This document shows, one piece after another, positions 17,290 through 26,774 of a stretch of 29,624 nt of DNA. Source of the stretch: Dunaliella salina (taxonomy: Eukaryota > Chlorophyta > Chlorophyceae > Chlamydomonadales > Dunaliellaceae); contig MU069673.1 of assembly GCA_002284615.2 (NCBI GenBank), positions 1-29,624 of the forward strand, given 5' to 3'. The position numbers were made by a program, and so were the translations under genes. Position 1 is the stretch's first letter. The number at the start of each line of letters is the position of its first letter. Below the pieces are notes generated by a model. The model was not told the origin of the DNA and ran no database searches. It worked only from the letters and a program-made list of their open reading frames with translations.

Positions 17290-18337
17290 CTTATCAAAGT
17301 TGATCCGGGGATCAAACCTGCTCAGTAGCCCATGTAGGCTACTTCTTTCTTTAGAGGAGGCAGGGGTTGGTGAATCAATCGGCTGCTCTGCAGCAGCAGA
17401 GGGTGAGCTAGGTCGAGCAGGCGTTCTCTTAGATCTCCTTCTGACTCCCTCTGTGCCATTGTCGCCTGATGATTCCCACTATAATAAAGCGGATCTCTTC
17501 CGTTCACCTGCCCAATTGAATTCCTACTTGACCTTCAAGTTGGAGATCTTTCCGTGCATGTGCATGGTCTACTTTTGCATGCATGGTCACCTTGTGCAAT
17601 GTTCAAGATCAATGGCCCTGAGCGTGTCCCCGACTTACATGAAATCAAGGAACCGTTGCACAAGCAACCTGGAATCAGGCAGAGGCATCAGCTTGAAGAT
17701 GACCCCGCCGTACAGGGGAATATCCATGAGGTGCTCACCAGCTACCCAGTTGAACATCCTGCATTTGGAAGGAGGACAAAGCTATCGGTCTCAAGCTTCC
17801 TGCAGATTCCGATTGGAATGCATCATCAAAGAAAGCATTACTTACCTGATGATTGTATTTTGACTTGAACATGTGTTGAAGCGTGCTTGATTGCATGTCC
17901 CAGATCCTGAAGCCAGTAAGAGCGTTTGGAAGAGCAGAGGAGTTCCTTTGCAGCACTTCTGGGAAAGTTTGTGAAGATTTTGTCATCCTGAGGCCATGCT
18001 CAAGATGTGGACAGTGTTTGGATCACATCCAGCTACTCACCCCACGAGGCTATTGGCATACACAGCGATACAATGGGCGTCATCACAAGAAATTGCCGGG
18101 CGAGTACACTCTGCCCTGACGCGGATATCACACATTGAAGCCAGGCAGCTGAGGTCCTGAGTGTTGCATTTCCTGGAGTGCGGATCGTGAATTTAACAAG
18201 CTTTCAGTTGAGTGGTACATGTGATAGTCAATCCAAATGCTCCTTGCCAAAATGCAAGGCCAGCAATGCAGCTGAAATTGCAGCACGACTTACCAGAGGG
18301 AATTGTTGTCCCCCAATCGAGTTTCGAATATTGGAAG
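17290..18337 (-). other. Candidate spliced host gene or gene relic with WD-repeat-like exons
   Basis: Five minus-strand segments are bounded by strong splice-like signals: 18337-18294 (CAG|...|GTAAGT), 18172-18041 (CAG|...|GTGAGT), 17958-17846 (CAG|...|GTAAGT), 17758-17639 (CAG|...|GTAAGT) and 17478-17290 (TAG|...|GTAAGG). Translations include SCDDAHCIAVYANSLV, GFRIWDMQSSTLQHMF, NWVAGEHLMDIPLYGGVIFK then LMPLPDSRLLVQRFLDF, and a Ser/Pro-rich RRRSKRTPARPSSP. FRIWDMQSSTL and the D-A-H-C-I-A-V-Y strand resemble WD40 blades. However, the best frames of consecutive exons do not join in consistent phase, so exon limits may be wrong or the gene may be decayed. No specific protein is recognised. Confidence 0.4.
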
Positions 18338-18376
18338 CTGAGAAGCGGCCAAAAGAATTTTTAGATGGGGAGCTTA

Positions 18377-18555
18377 AGGGTTGCATGAGGGTTGCATGAA
18401 GGGTGCATGAGGAGTGCATGAGGGTGGCATGAGCGGTGCACGAAGGTTGCATGAGAGGTGCCAAAGGGGTGCATGAGGGGCGCATGAGGAGTCATGAGGG
18501 GTGCAAAATGGTTGGATGAGAAGTGCATGAGGGGTGCATGAGGGCTGATGAGGAG
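18377..18555 (+). repeat. Decamer minisatellite (GCATGAGGGG)n
   Basis: About 18 degenerate copies of a 10-bp unit close to TGCATGAGGG, with point changes and one- or two-base indels. The antisense Cys/His/Pro-rich peptides it yields are by-products of the repeat. Confidence 0.85.
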
Positions 18556-18712
18556 AGAGTGCAGCACCAACAGGAGATGCAGTGCAACATTGCAAGGACA
18601 TGTGAGCATTATAATGGGTGGAGGAAGAAAGGGCTGACTCCAAGCCACCCCCTATTTTAAGTGCAAACAGATGCCCACATTTAAAGTGCACCGAAAACCG
18701 CATCNGAGCAGC

Positions 18713-18905
18713 AAAACCTCGNCGAGGAAAAGCTGCATCGCACTGAGAACAGCTGCATTGCAGAAAAAGTGCACTGACGCAAAGCTGTGTTGCAGCAAAG
18801 TTGCACCGCAGCAAAATTGCTCTGAGGCAAAACTGCACCACAGCAAAGCTGCAATAAGGCAAAAGCTGCACTGCAGCAAAACTGCAATGATGAAAAACTG
18901 CACAG
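18713..18905 (+). repeat. Degenerate GCAGCAAAACTGCA repeat
   Basis: Diverged units of about 15-16 bp, with alternating AGCAAAA and CTGCA/TTGCA motifs, continue up to the assembly gap. The long frames spanning it and the gap are not genes. Ambiguous bases occur at about 18705 and 18722. Confidence 0.7.
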
Positions 18906-18931
18906 CTGACTATGTGGCTCCTGGCAAGTGC

Positions 18932-19325
18932 NNNNNNNNNNNNNNNNNNNNNNNNNNNNNNNNNNNNNNNNNNNNNNNNNNNNNNNNNNNNNNNNNNNNN
19001 NNNNNNNNNNNNNNNNNNNNNNNNNNNNNNNNNNNNNNNNNNNNNNNNNNNNNNNNNNNNNNNNNNNNNNNNNNNNNNNNNNNNNNNNNNNNNNNNNNNN
19101 NNNNNNNNNNNNNNNNNNNNNNNNNNNNNNNNNNNNNNNNNNNNNNNNNNNNNNNNNNNNNNNNNNNNNNNNNNNNNNNNNNNNNNNNNNNNNNNNNNNN
19201 NNNNNNNNNNNNNNNNNNNNNNNNNNNNNNNNNNNNNNNNNNNNNNNNNNNNNNNNNNNNNNNNNNNNNNNNNNNNNNNNNNNNNNNNNNNNNNNNNNNN
19301 NNNNNNNNNNNNNNNNNNNNNNNNN
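18932..19325. other. Assembly gap (394 N)
   Basis: An unbroken run of N separates the degenerate repeat from a (CA)n tract; true length unknown. Confidence 0.99.
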
Positions 19326-19349
19326 CACACACACACACACACACACACA
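19326..19349 (+). repeat. (CA)n microsatellite at gap edge
   Basis: About 12 CA units abut the gap, a likely reason the assembly broke here. Confidence 0.9.
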
Positions 19350-19376
19350 GAGCACAAGCTGCAGTATCTTCCTCAC

Positions 19377-19529
19377 CGCCAGCAGCCGCATGGTCAGCTG
19401 GTTGAGCTTGGTTTGGTGCCCACGGATGAGCTCCAGCTCCGCTACCACCACCCGCTTGGCCATCTTATCCAGGATGGGCAGCAGCACAGACGCCACCTGC
19501 TGCACCTCGTTGCCTAGATCGCTGACCAC
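19377..19529 (-). CDS. Probable host exon, MRS2/CorA-type Mg2+ transporter-like
   Basis: A 153-bp (51-codon, phase 0) minus-strand segment is bounded by CCCGGCAG| and |GTGAGG. It is markedly richer in GC and in C/G-ending codons than the transposon sequence around it, as expected of a conserved host exon. The translation has LLPILDKMAKRVVVAELELI followed by RGHQTKLNQLTMRLLA. P-x-LD at the start, then an amphipathic helix, then L-x-x-LT-x-R and V-R at the next boundary, fit the long-helix region of plant MRS2 proteins without gaps. MRS2 proteins are pentameric Mg2+ channels. The GMN selectivity motif would lie in exons not seen here. The neighbouring exons are not found; the gap may hide one. 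Confidence 0.45.
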
Positions 19530-19890
19530 CTGCCGGGACCAGATAACAACATAAAATCAAGAAGGCACAATTGTGACCACCTGTGGGAATTGGATAACCC
19601 AGCAAATGATGAGACATGTGTAATTTTTCCAGCAGGACAGCAAACAATGAGACACGTATTTTGGCCAGGATGCTATCATTGGATTTCAACGCAGAAAGCG
19701 GAACCCAGTGAGGAATACAGCAAATGATTTTTTTTTTTGGTCAGCAGGATGCCACAATTGGATTTCTGTGCAAAATGGGACTCATCCCGCGTCCCCAAAA
19801 ATGATCATTTGCATCCATCCATGCACCAACAATGCACCTATAAGTCGATTGCTGTCCACAATTGTGCGCTAACACTGCAGGGCTTTGGTT
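19530..19890. other. Probable intron or intergenic DNA
   Basis: No coding signal. Two rough copies of a TTTTGGCCAGGATGC...ATTGGATTTC segment (about 19650-19690 and 19730-19770) suggest an old local duplication. It precedes the 19377-19529 exon on the minus strand, so part is probably its upstream intron. Confidence 0.35.
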
Positions 19891-19895
19891 CCCTG

Positions 19896-19973
19896 CATGC
19901 CCCTGAGGAGCACAGAGGGCATCAGGTTCGTCATGCCCCAGAGGAGCACACAGGGCATCATCAGGTTCGTCAT
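19896..19973 (+). repeat. Short tandem duplication (36-39 bp)
   Basis: Two adjacent units, each starting CATGCCCC and ending CATCAGGTTCGT, differ by a 3-bp expansion; CATCATCATCATGCCCC follows and leads to the 3' edge of copy A5 at 20028. Confidence 0.7.
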
Positions 19974-20027
19974 GCATCATCATCATGCCCCAGAGATGCA
20001 CACAGACTTTATGTATGACTTTATGTA

Positions 20028-20815
20028 TGCCCCTGAGCGCTCGGACCCTCCTTCCATCCTCAGCCGCCGCCGTGCGCCCAGCAGGCCCCCTCCCAGATGC
20101 CAGCTGAAAACGAAGTGCATGTCCAGTGTTAATGATGTTGGATACTCTTTGGATGGCACGGTCCCTGAGTTGAGAAGCTAGTGGTTCAGCTTTTTGTTTG
20201 GTCAGGCCCAGATTTATGAGAGGTGTGATTGTTAAAAATTGTTAAAAATCGTGCCACCAACACCAATTAAGATGACATGCAAAGTCACTTTGTTATTCTT
20301 GTTTAAGTTTCTTAGGCTGCGTGTTTTCAGTCTGCTTATGATGTGGGAATGTTGAGTTTGTGCACGTTCTAAGGTGCTGACAAGATTATTGTCGGAGCAG
20401 AATTTAAGTTCAACAAGGTGGATGTCTCTATCTTGTGGTGGAATCTTGGTAGGGTCGAGGTGGGCTTTTCTGCCCAGGATGTGCCGCACAAATAGAGCAT
20501 CAGGGCGGCTCGTGTGTCGTACAGGAGGGGCAGCGCCNTGAGGGAAAACCCAGTCTGGGATAGCTCGAGAGGTGTTTTCAGGGACTTGTATGCCTTGATC
20601 TAGAAGTCTGTCGTGATTGCAACCATCCATGCTAATGNGGGATGAGCCATAGCGGCCTTTGCTGAGGGCTTCTAAACAGAGACTCAGGGCCGCGTGGTGT
20701 CTGTTGGTGTGCATCCCACTCATTGTTGGGTTGGTACACCTAAGCAGAACATGATAAATCTTATCTGTATTTGCACAAAGTGGGCACCTATCAGAACTTG
20801 AGAAGCTCAATTTGT
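20028..20815 (-). mobile_element. LINE family A, truncated copy A5
   Basis: Minus-strand copy covering zinc motif, nuclease, C-terminal block and part of the 3' UTR. Family A similarity ends at 20028, before the conserved GCTTGCGTAG end and tail, so the 3' terminus is lost. Its 5' end meets copy A6 head-to-head near 20815. Confidence 0.75.
20232..20815 (-). pseudogene. Zinc motif and nuclease of A5
   Basis: The frame is open for about 200 codons apart from two ambiguous bases (20538, 20638). It has RCPLCANTDKIYHVLLRC (complete zinc motif), LEALSKGRYGSS, DRLLDQGIQVPENTSRAIPD, RPDALFVRH and IHLVELKFCSDNN. Zinc ligands and both PD-(D/E)XK acidic motifs are intact, and the frame runs to LIGVGGTIFN before stopping. 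This is one of the best preserved nuclease segments in the window. Confidence 0.75.
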
Positions 20816-21622
20816 AAAGGCCGGTATGGCTCACCTTTTATTGGTATAGATGGCTGCAGTTACGAGAGACTCCTGGACCAGGGCATACAAGTCCCTGAAG
20901 ACATATCAAGAGCTATTCCAAACTGGGTATTCCCTCAAGGTACTGGCTCCTCTGCCCGGCACCAAACCGGCCATGGTGCTATCTTTGTGCGCCCTCTTCC
21001 AGGCAGACAAACTTACCTTGATCCTTCCAAGATCCCTCCTCAAGACAGGGACATCCATCTTGTTGGACTTAAATTCTGTCCCGACACAAACCCCTTCATC
21101 ACTCTAGAGCGTGCAGTGACCCAACATTCTCACACCATAGCCAGGCTTAAAACCCGCAGTGCAAGAAACCCAAACAGCAATAACAAAGTGACTTTACACA
21201 TCATCTCAATTGGTGTGGCCGGTACCATCTACAACAAGTATACAATTACACCCCTTATAAATCTAGGCCTGACTAAACAAAAAGCTAAATCACTAGCAGC
21301 CAAACTTAGGGACCATGCCATCCAAAGGTTAACCATTATCATTACCACGAGACACGCTCTTTGCTTTCAGGGGGCTTCTGGGAGGGGGTTTGCTGGGCGC
21401 GCGGCAGCGGAGGACGGGAGGAGGAGAGTCCAGGCACCGAGAGGCATGGCAAGCAGTGACTCCCTAGATCCCCATGTGGTCTGCTTCTGGCTCTCTCCTT
21501 GGCTAGCTGTGTCTAGTGTAGGTTTTGAAGGCCTTCTGGTGAGGCCACTGCTACCTTGCTTGCTTGCTAGCTTGTTAGTTAGTGGACCTTCCCTTAATGC
21601 ACGCAGCCTCTGGCTTGTGTAG
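20816..21622 (+). pseudogene. Nuclease of A6 with catalytic motifs lost
   Basis: The frame is continuous to 21622, through ERLLDQGIQVPEDISRAIPN, GTIYNKYTITPLINLGL and into the 3' UTR. At the active-site positions it reads TGHGAIFVRP instead of RPDALFVRP and HLVGLKFC instead of HLVELKFC. Both acidic positions are gone, so the domain cannot be an active PD-(D/E)XK nuclease although the frame is open. The last about 60 codons are translated 3' UTR. Confidence 0.7.
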
Positions 21623-21645
21623 ACTTTTCTTTCTTTTCTTTCTGG
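20816..21645 (+). mobile_element. LINE family A, truncated copy A6
   Basis: Plus-strand 5'-truncated copy from KGRYGSP (nuclease start) through the 3' UTR to a short CTTTT-type tail (about 21625-21645). It overlaps in content with neighbour A5 and differs in sequence, so the two are separate insertions, not one inverted copy. Confidence 0.8.
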
Positions 21646-22130
21646 AACATTTTATACTGAGCAAACTCTGAAGCAATTCAAACAACTTTATGCAAAAGAA
21701 CGCCATGTGTACATCATAGAAATCGAGTTTTGTGAAGACACAAGGCCAGAGCATCAGTTGAACGCAGCAAAGCAGCAGCATGCAGACCTATGTAAATTCA
21801 TTTGCGCTAAAGCTGTTACAATTCACCCAATTCTCCTGGGTTTCGGTGAAACTATTTATACCGAGCATACCCTGCAGCAGTTCAAACAACTAGGATTGGA
21901 TCACCAGCCACTAAACTTGCTCAACAACTTTATGCCCATTCTGTTCAATATGCATATGCTCACATACTAGTTTCCACGCAACGCGCTATCAAAAATAAGA
22001 GTACCCCCCACAGCCAGATTCTAGGGCCAAGAGCTTCTATCAACCCTCCAGATCCCCATAAGCTTTTTCTGTTTCAAATCTTGTGGTGGTGGGAACTCAC
22101 GGCTCTTTTTGGCCAATGTGTCTCCTCTTT
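21646..22130 (+). pseudogene. LINE family B nuclease and C-terminal fragment
   Basis: It begins with a partial C-terminal block (TFYTEQTLKQFKQL), then jumps back to the nuclease strand YAKERHVYIIEIEFCEDTRP (ExK changed to EIE) and continues EHQLNAAKQQHADLC, ILLGFGETIYTEHTLQQFKQ and the family B 3' UTR. The repeated C-terminal motif shows a local rearrangement or two joined fragments. Confidence 0.65.
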
Positions 22131-22159
22131 CTTAACTGAGTAGGTTTACAAGGTTTACA

Positions 22160-22829
22160 AGGGAACATAACCTTCAGCCAGAAAGTTTGGCTGCTCGGTG
22201 AGGTGAAAGAAATCCATAAGCTCAGAGATGAAGCGGTAAGTCTGAGTATCTTGGTTTTGAAAAAGACGAGCTACATCCAGAGAGCAGGCATCAGAAAAAA
22301 AAGATCTTGTATCATTTGACACTACTTTGCGAGCAGGAAAGGCACTAAAAAGATGTGCATACTTTCTTCTAAGACAACACAGGAAGTTGCAAGGACAGAG
22401 AAAGATGACGTGTTTTTCATCCTGCCATTGTTCTGAAACACATAAATCACATTGGGGTGCATGTACATGCCAATGAAAAGTTTCAACTCGAAGGTTATTG
22501 GGCGTGCAATCTTAAGCTTCTTCTTAAGCAAGCAATGTTCCTCTGCATATGCCTACTCAAACCCAAATGTAGATACCTAGGAGTGTGGAGAGGTTTACCA
22601 AGAGCAGAATTATGCCAGAAGGGAAGCGCTACCCAGTCATGGTACTTGGCTAACTTGTCTGAATAAGCGCCATGTTCAGCCTGATCCTCAGTTGGCCACA
22701 CACTCCTATGCCTTTTCCGTAAATCATCCACAAAATCATTTATCCTAATGGGCTGGCCTGAGAACACGCAATGTGTGAAGTAGTTGCACCTGTCCAATCC
22801 CTGAAAAGCAGATATAAACTCTGACGTCC
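22160..22829 (-). pseudogene. Family C C-terminal region
   Basis: After insert A7 the minus-strand frame reads CWTSEFISAFQGLDRCNYF, IRINDFVDDLRKRHRSVW and HTPRYLHLGLSRHMQRNIAC, then frame-shifted segments with SFFSDACSLDVARLFQNQD and FISELMDFFHLTEQPNFLAE. This is the usual C-terminal part after RT in such LINEs; a Cys/His finger expected in the middle is degraded. It ends at a stop near 22160. Confidence 0.65.
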
Positions 22830-22836
22830 AGCACTT

Positions 22837-24025
22837 ACAAAAAAAGAAAAAAAGAAAAAGTCTATGCAAGCCAAACGCTGCGTGCATTGAGGGAAGACCC
22901 CCTAACAAAAGTTAGAGGCCTCACCAGGGGGCCCCCTTCCTAAACTAGACAAAACTAGCCTAGGAGAGGGCAAGAGACAGAACTAATGGGGATCTGGAGG
23001 ATTGCTAGCCATGCCCCTGAGCGCTCGGACTCTCCTTCTTCCATCCTCAGCCGCCGCCGCGCGCCCAGCAAACCCCCTCCCAGATGCCCTCTGAAAGCAA
23101 AGTGCATGTCTAGTGTTAATGATAGTGGATAATCTTTGGATGGCATGGTCCCTGAGCTTGGATGCTAGTTATTTGGTTTTCTGTTTGGTTAGACCCAGAT
23201 TTATGAGAGGTGAAATTGTTAGCTCATTGTAAATCGTGCCACCCACACCGATTAAGATGGTATGCAAAGTCACTTTGTTATTCCCGTTTGGGTTTCTTAA
23301 GCTGCGTGTAAGTCTAGTTATGGTGTGGGAATGTTGAGTCCGTGCACGTTCCTAAGTGATGAAGGGATTTGTGTCAGGGCAGAATTTAAGTTCGACAAGG
23401 TGAATATCCCTATCTTTTGGGGGTATCTTGGTAGGACCTAGGTGGGCTTGTCTGCCTGGGATGGGGCGCACAAAAAGAGCATCAGGGCGGCTTTGGTGCC
23501 GAGCAGGTGAGGCAACATCATTTGGGAAAACCCAATCTGGAGTAGCTCGAGAGGTGTTTTCAGGGATTTGTATGCCTTGATCTAGAAGTCTGTCATGATT
23601 GCAGCCATCCATGCTAATGAGGGATGAGCCATACCGGCCTTTACTCAGGGCTTCTACACAGAGACTACGGGCCGCATGGTGTCTGTTGGTGTGCATCCTA
23701 CTCATTGTTGGGTTGGTGCACCTAAGCAGGACGTGATTGATGCTGCCCATATTTGCACAGAGTGGGCATCTATCAGAACTGGAAAAATTGAAGTTGGAGG
23801 CATGACTCTGTGTGTACAATGTATCCGTACAATACTTCATAAGATTTATTTGCTGTTTAAGGGTTATCTTTGGGCTTTTCCAGAAGGAGTTGCTGATCTC
23901 CTTGTTTGCAAGTTGAGTGGCTGGGTTGTAAACTTCAGTGTTGGCATTGGCGGTGGGTGGTGTGGCATTGTTAAGCTTCTGCCATCGCTGGTAGTTGTAT
24001 CCAGAGGTGTCAGCAGAGCCTTTTT
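22837..24025 (-). mobile_element. LINE family A, truncated copy A7 with 7-bp TSD
   Basis: Flanked by AGCACTT (22830-22836 and 24026-24032) and inserted in family C. The A-rich tail read on the plus strand (AAAAAAAGAAAAAAAGAAAA, 22839 on) marks its 3' end. The 1189-bp copy begins at the linker before the zinc motif (5'-truncated) and keeps the whole 3' end. Host coding on the two sides (ADINMSSNSKKC and CWTSEF) confirms the insertion point. Confidence 0.85.
23352..24025 (-). pseudogene. Zinc motif and nuclease of A7
   Basis: A 162-codon frame at 23840-23352 holds RCPLCANMGSINHVLLRC (zinc ligands intact), EALSKGRYGSSLISMDGCNH, RPDALFVRPIPGRQAHLG and IHLVELKFCPDTNPFIT, so both acidic motifs are present. 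A stop follows directly after NPFIT. Sequence up to 24025 encodes the linker before the zinc motif (SGYNYQRWQKLNNATPP). Confidence 0.75.
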
Positions 24026-24192
24026 AGCACTTTTTAGAGTTACTACTCATGTTAATGTCCGCTCCAAATACCCTACGTAAAGTAGTGCTGTTGCAGGCAA
24101 GGGAGGCATTATGAAATCTGACAGCAGCTCGAAACCAATAGAATTGTAATGGTTCAAACCCACATGCACGTAGCACAGACCAATTTGGTTTA

Positions 24193-24617
24193 CTGTAGCG
24201 ACACTGGGGTTTTGCGATAAATTAAATAATTATCGAGGTTCTTCGCGATGTGGGTCGACTTTATGAATTACTTTTTCCAAGGCCTCGTAAAAGGTACATG
24301 TTTATATTTAGCAAATTGCAGCGCACAAAATGCAGCCACTGCGAAGGTGCAGAGAACCCTTTATGAGGGGGGGGGGGACGAAGTGGGATTGTCCGCCTAG
24401 GATGCATTCTGCATAAAGCTGGAGGATGGAATATCCAGGATGGAATAGCCAGGAAGGAGACGAAGAGCCAGTACACGAGGTACGAAAAGGAAAGGGTTAA
24501 CAAATTTTGACTTTCTCAGGACGACCTCGTAAAGCCTTTAAGCTCGTAAATAAATTAATGAAATTATTTTTGCACCTCGTGATAAACCAGCGTCGTGATA
24601 CATTAGCGTCGCTACGG
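24193..24617. mobile_element. Non-autonomous TA-target transposon (425 bp)
   Basis: TA dinucleotides flank the element (24191-24192 and 24618-24619). The ends are inverted repeats: CTGTAGCGACACT at the left and, reverse complemented, CCGTAGCGACGCT at the right. The interior is AT-rich with repeated CCTCG/CTCGTAAA motifs and a G11 run near 24368. TA duplication fits the Tc1/mariner/pogo group. Removing the element with one TA restores the family C frame (LGVKKT|KPNWSV). No transposase. Confidence 0.8.
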
Positions 24618-24800
24618 TAGTTTTTTTCACTCCAAGAATTCGCTTCAGTAAACACAGGTGCACAGTCTGCAACGGGCAGGTCATCTTATCTCCCGGTCTC
24701 ATAAACCTGGTACCCCAAATTTGACTAGCATACATGCTAGCAGGAAAAGCATATGTCTTAGTCAACCAAAGCATGGTATGAGGCCTATCTGCCGGTTTAT

Positions 24801-24985
24801 CTAAGTTGCACAATACGGGAATACGGATACGGATACGAATACGAATACGAGTACGGATACGGCAAAAATCCAGCAAAATCCTGCTAAATCTAGTGAAATT
24901 GGTACGGATACGGGAATACGAATACGACGTATTTGATACGAATACGCCGTTTTTGGGGTCTGATACGGCGTATTGTGCAACTTAG
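24801..24985 (-). mobile_element. MITE copy 2 (185 bp, 8-bp TSD)
   Basis: Same element as at 10801 in reverse orientation; one base difference seen from copy 1. The 8-bp duplication CGGTTTAT lies at 24793-24800 and 24986-24993. It sits in family C between the RT and the following helical region. Confidence 0.9.
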
Positions 24986-24989
24986 CGGT

Positions 24990-26670
24990 TTATATATAAA
25001 GATGAATATATTCATCTGCAACGTGCCTAATACGACGACATCCAGCCAAGAAAGGTGCACACATCTGCTGAGAAGAGGCAAGGGGGTTAAATTGTTTTAT
25101 ATACAGCATACCCAAATATTTGAATGACTCAGCACGCACGAGCTGCTCGCCACCTAGGTTGAAAATAGGAACATTAATTCCTTTTGAATTAAAGGACACA
25201 ACCTCAGACTTCGACACATTGATAATTAAACCTTTCCTTTGCGCATACCCATGTAACCTATCCAACATGCGCTGAAACTCAGTGGGATGAATGGCAGTGA
25301 GGCAGAGGTCATCCGCATACAACATATGAGTTACATGAAAATCTTCAGCACCAGTAACTGCATCGCTAACATTCTCTGCCAGGCAGTCAACATCATTGAT
25401 ATATAAGGAAAATAGCAGAGGGGACAATGGACAGCCTTGGTTAACCCCTAATCTAGGATGCACATGTGCTCGCTTACACCCATCCACCAAGATGTATTAA
25501 TCGTTGTCATAAATATTTTTCAGGACAGCCAGCAAGCAAGATAGCATGCGAATGCTTTGAAGATAAGTCCAAAGAGCATCCCTGGGTATTGTATCGTAAA
25601 CTTGCTTGAAATCAATGAAGGCTGCATATAACCTGCAGCTGGGTGAGGATTGAGGGCGCTTAATCTGTGCCGCATGCTGCAGATGACGCAATATAAATAT
25701 TGGCTGCAGGGTGTTACGGCCTAGATAAAAACCATGTTGTGTACCTGGAATTTTGTTGCTCTCTGTGCACCACCTTGTAACAACATCTCGAAGCACATTT
25801 ACGTAGATCCTGTACATGATGTCGCTCACAGCAAGCATGCGGTAGTTTGCAGGGTCTAGCAGAGGTCCCTTTTTATGTAAGGGAGTAAGCTTTGCTGCTT
25901 TCCAACATGCAGGAATCTCAGCCTTCTCCATCATGGCAGCAAACAAACGAGCAACATATAGTGACAAAACATTGATCATGTATGTACCCCTACCATTCAT
26001 TGCAGGGACTCTCTTTTCAGCATATTCAATAAAAGGAGCAGCTATAGCACCAAAACCAGGAGAGGTCTTGGGATTTAACCTTCGCATGTAATAACAGACA
26101 GTAGGGTATAATGCAGCTGCATCCGGTAATTCCATTTCATCAGGAGCAGGCATACCATATGGTATGCATGCATGCATATGACCAGTTGTGCAATTAGTTT
26201 GTGACGGGCTGTCCAACTGAGCACCAAAATGTTTGTTTAGATATGACTGCCAACCTTCTGCGGTGATTGGAGCCTGCTGGTTTGTCTTAGGCTTCCTCAG
26301 CAATTCATGTATGTGAGGGGCGTGCCCCTGGAGTCTGTCCAGAAACACAGCCTTCTTGTACTTTTCATCAGCATGCCGTGCACGCCTGGTTTGCTTTCTG
26401 TACTCCTTTTTTAAGAAGCGACATGCATGCACTGCTCGACCACTCTGTACAGCTTCAAGTCCAAGTTCCAAGTTGGATGAGGTTGCGCCTTTTTTGGGAG
26501 TGAATGGGGGAGTCCAAGTGCCGTCCAAGTACCGAGCCATGTTCGTGGGGATGTATGAAGACAGGATGGGATTCGTTGGGGGGAGGAAGCACTTAAGCAA
26601 GTACTTCGGGGTTGACGAACTGCCATAGGATATCGAGCCTTGTGTGAGAGCTTCAAACCATATTCCGTAC
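24990..26670 (-). CDS. Family C reverse transcriptase
   Basis: One reading frame from 26670 to 24990 is open except for a single TAA at 25497-25499. RT motifs in order: LNPKTSPGFGAIAAPFIEYA, CWKAAKLTPLHKKG, DPANYRMLAVSDIMYRIYVN, GTQHGFYLGRNTLQPIF, YAAFIDFKQVYDTIPRDALW (motif A), GVNQGCPLSPLLFSLYINDV (motif B), HMLYADDLCLTA (motif C, YADD) and NVSKSEVVSFNS (motif D). A basic region RFLKKEYRKQTRRARHADEK precedes RT. Catalytic Asp residues of motifs A and C are present. It would copy LINE RNA into DNA; the stop, a frameshift after 24990 and the inserts make it non-functional now. Confidence 0.85.
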
Positions 26671-26774
26671 CTGATGTCTCCATTATGCTAACATGTGCAG
26701 AACCAGACGTATCTGAAGTCACTTTCTTAAGCAGTGCAATGCATCTGTGCAGGGATGCTGAGAACTGAGGCATA

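Larger units (their letters stand above)
22160..26770 (-). mobile_element. LINE family C element with nested insertions
   Basis: A minus-strand non-LTR element. Coding runs from about 26670 to 22160 once three inserts are set aside: MITE 2 (24801-24985), a TA-flanked transposon (24193-24617) and copy A7 (22837-24025). RT is at 26600-24990, then LWLTKTYAFPASMYASQIWG and VHLCLLKRILGVKK, then PNWSVLRACGFEPLQFYWFR, VRFHNASLACNSTTLRRVFG and the C-terminal part. No APE domain is visible, so it is probably 5'-truncated. Confidence 0.8.

Noticed and set aside
18377..18905. CRISPR-like or regular spaced repeat array
   Set aside because: The units are contiguous and degenerate with no unique spacers, and the context is eukaryotic; these are minisatellites.
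18374..19554. Long open frames crossing the N gap on both strands
   Set aside because: Most residues are undetermined, and the flanks are minisatellite and (CA)n sequence; the frames are artefacts of the gap.
20028..21645. Twin-priming inversion of a single LINE copy
   Set aside because: Both halves cover the same nuclease region and differ in sequence, including at the catalytic positions, so they are two insertions.
24538..24624. Protein-like extension of family C after GVKK
   Set aside because: These about 27 codons lie in the TA-flanked transposon; the true continuation (PNWSVLRACGFEPLQ) is on the other side of it.
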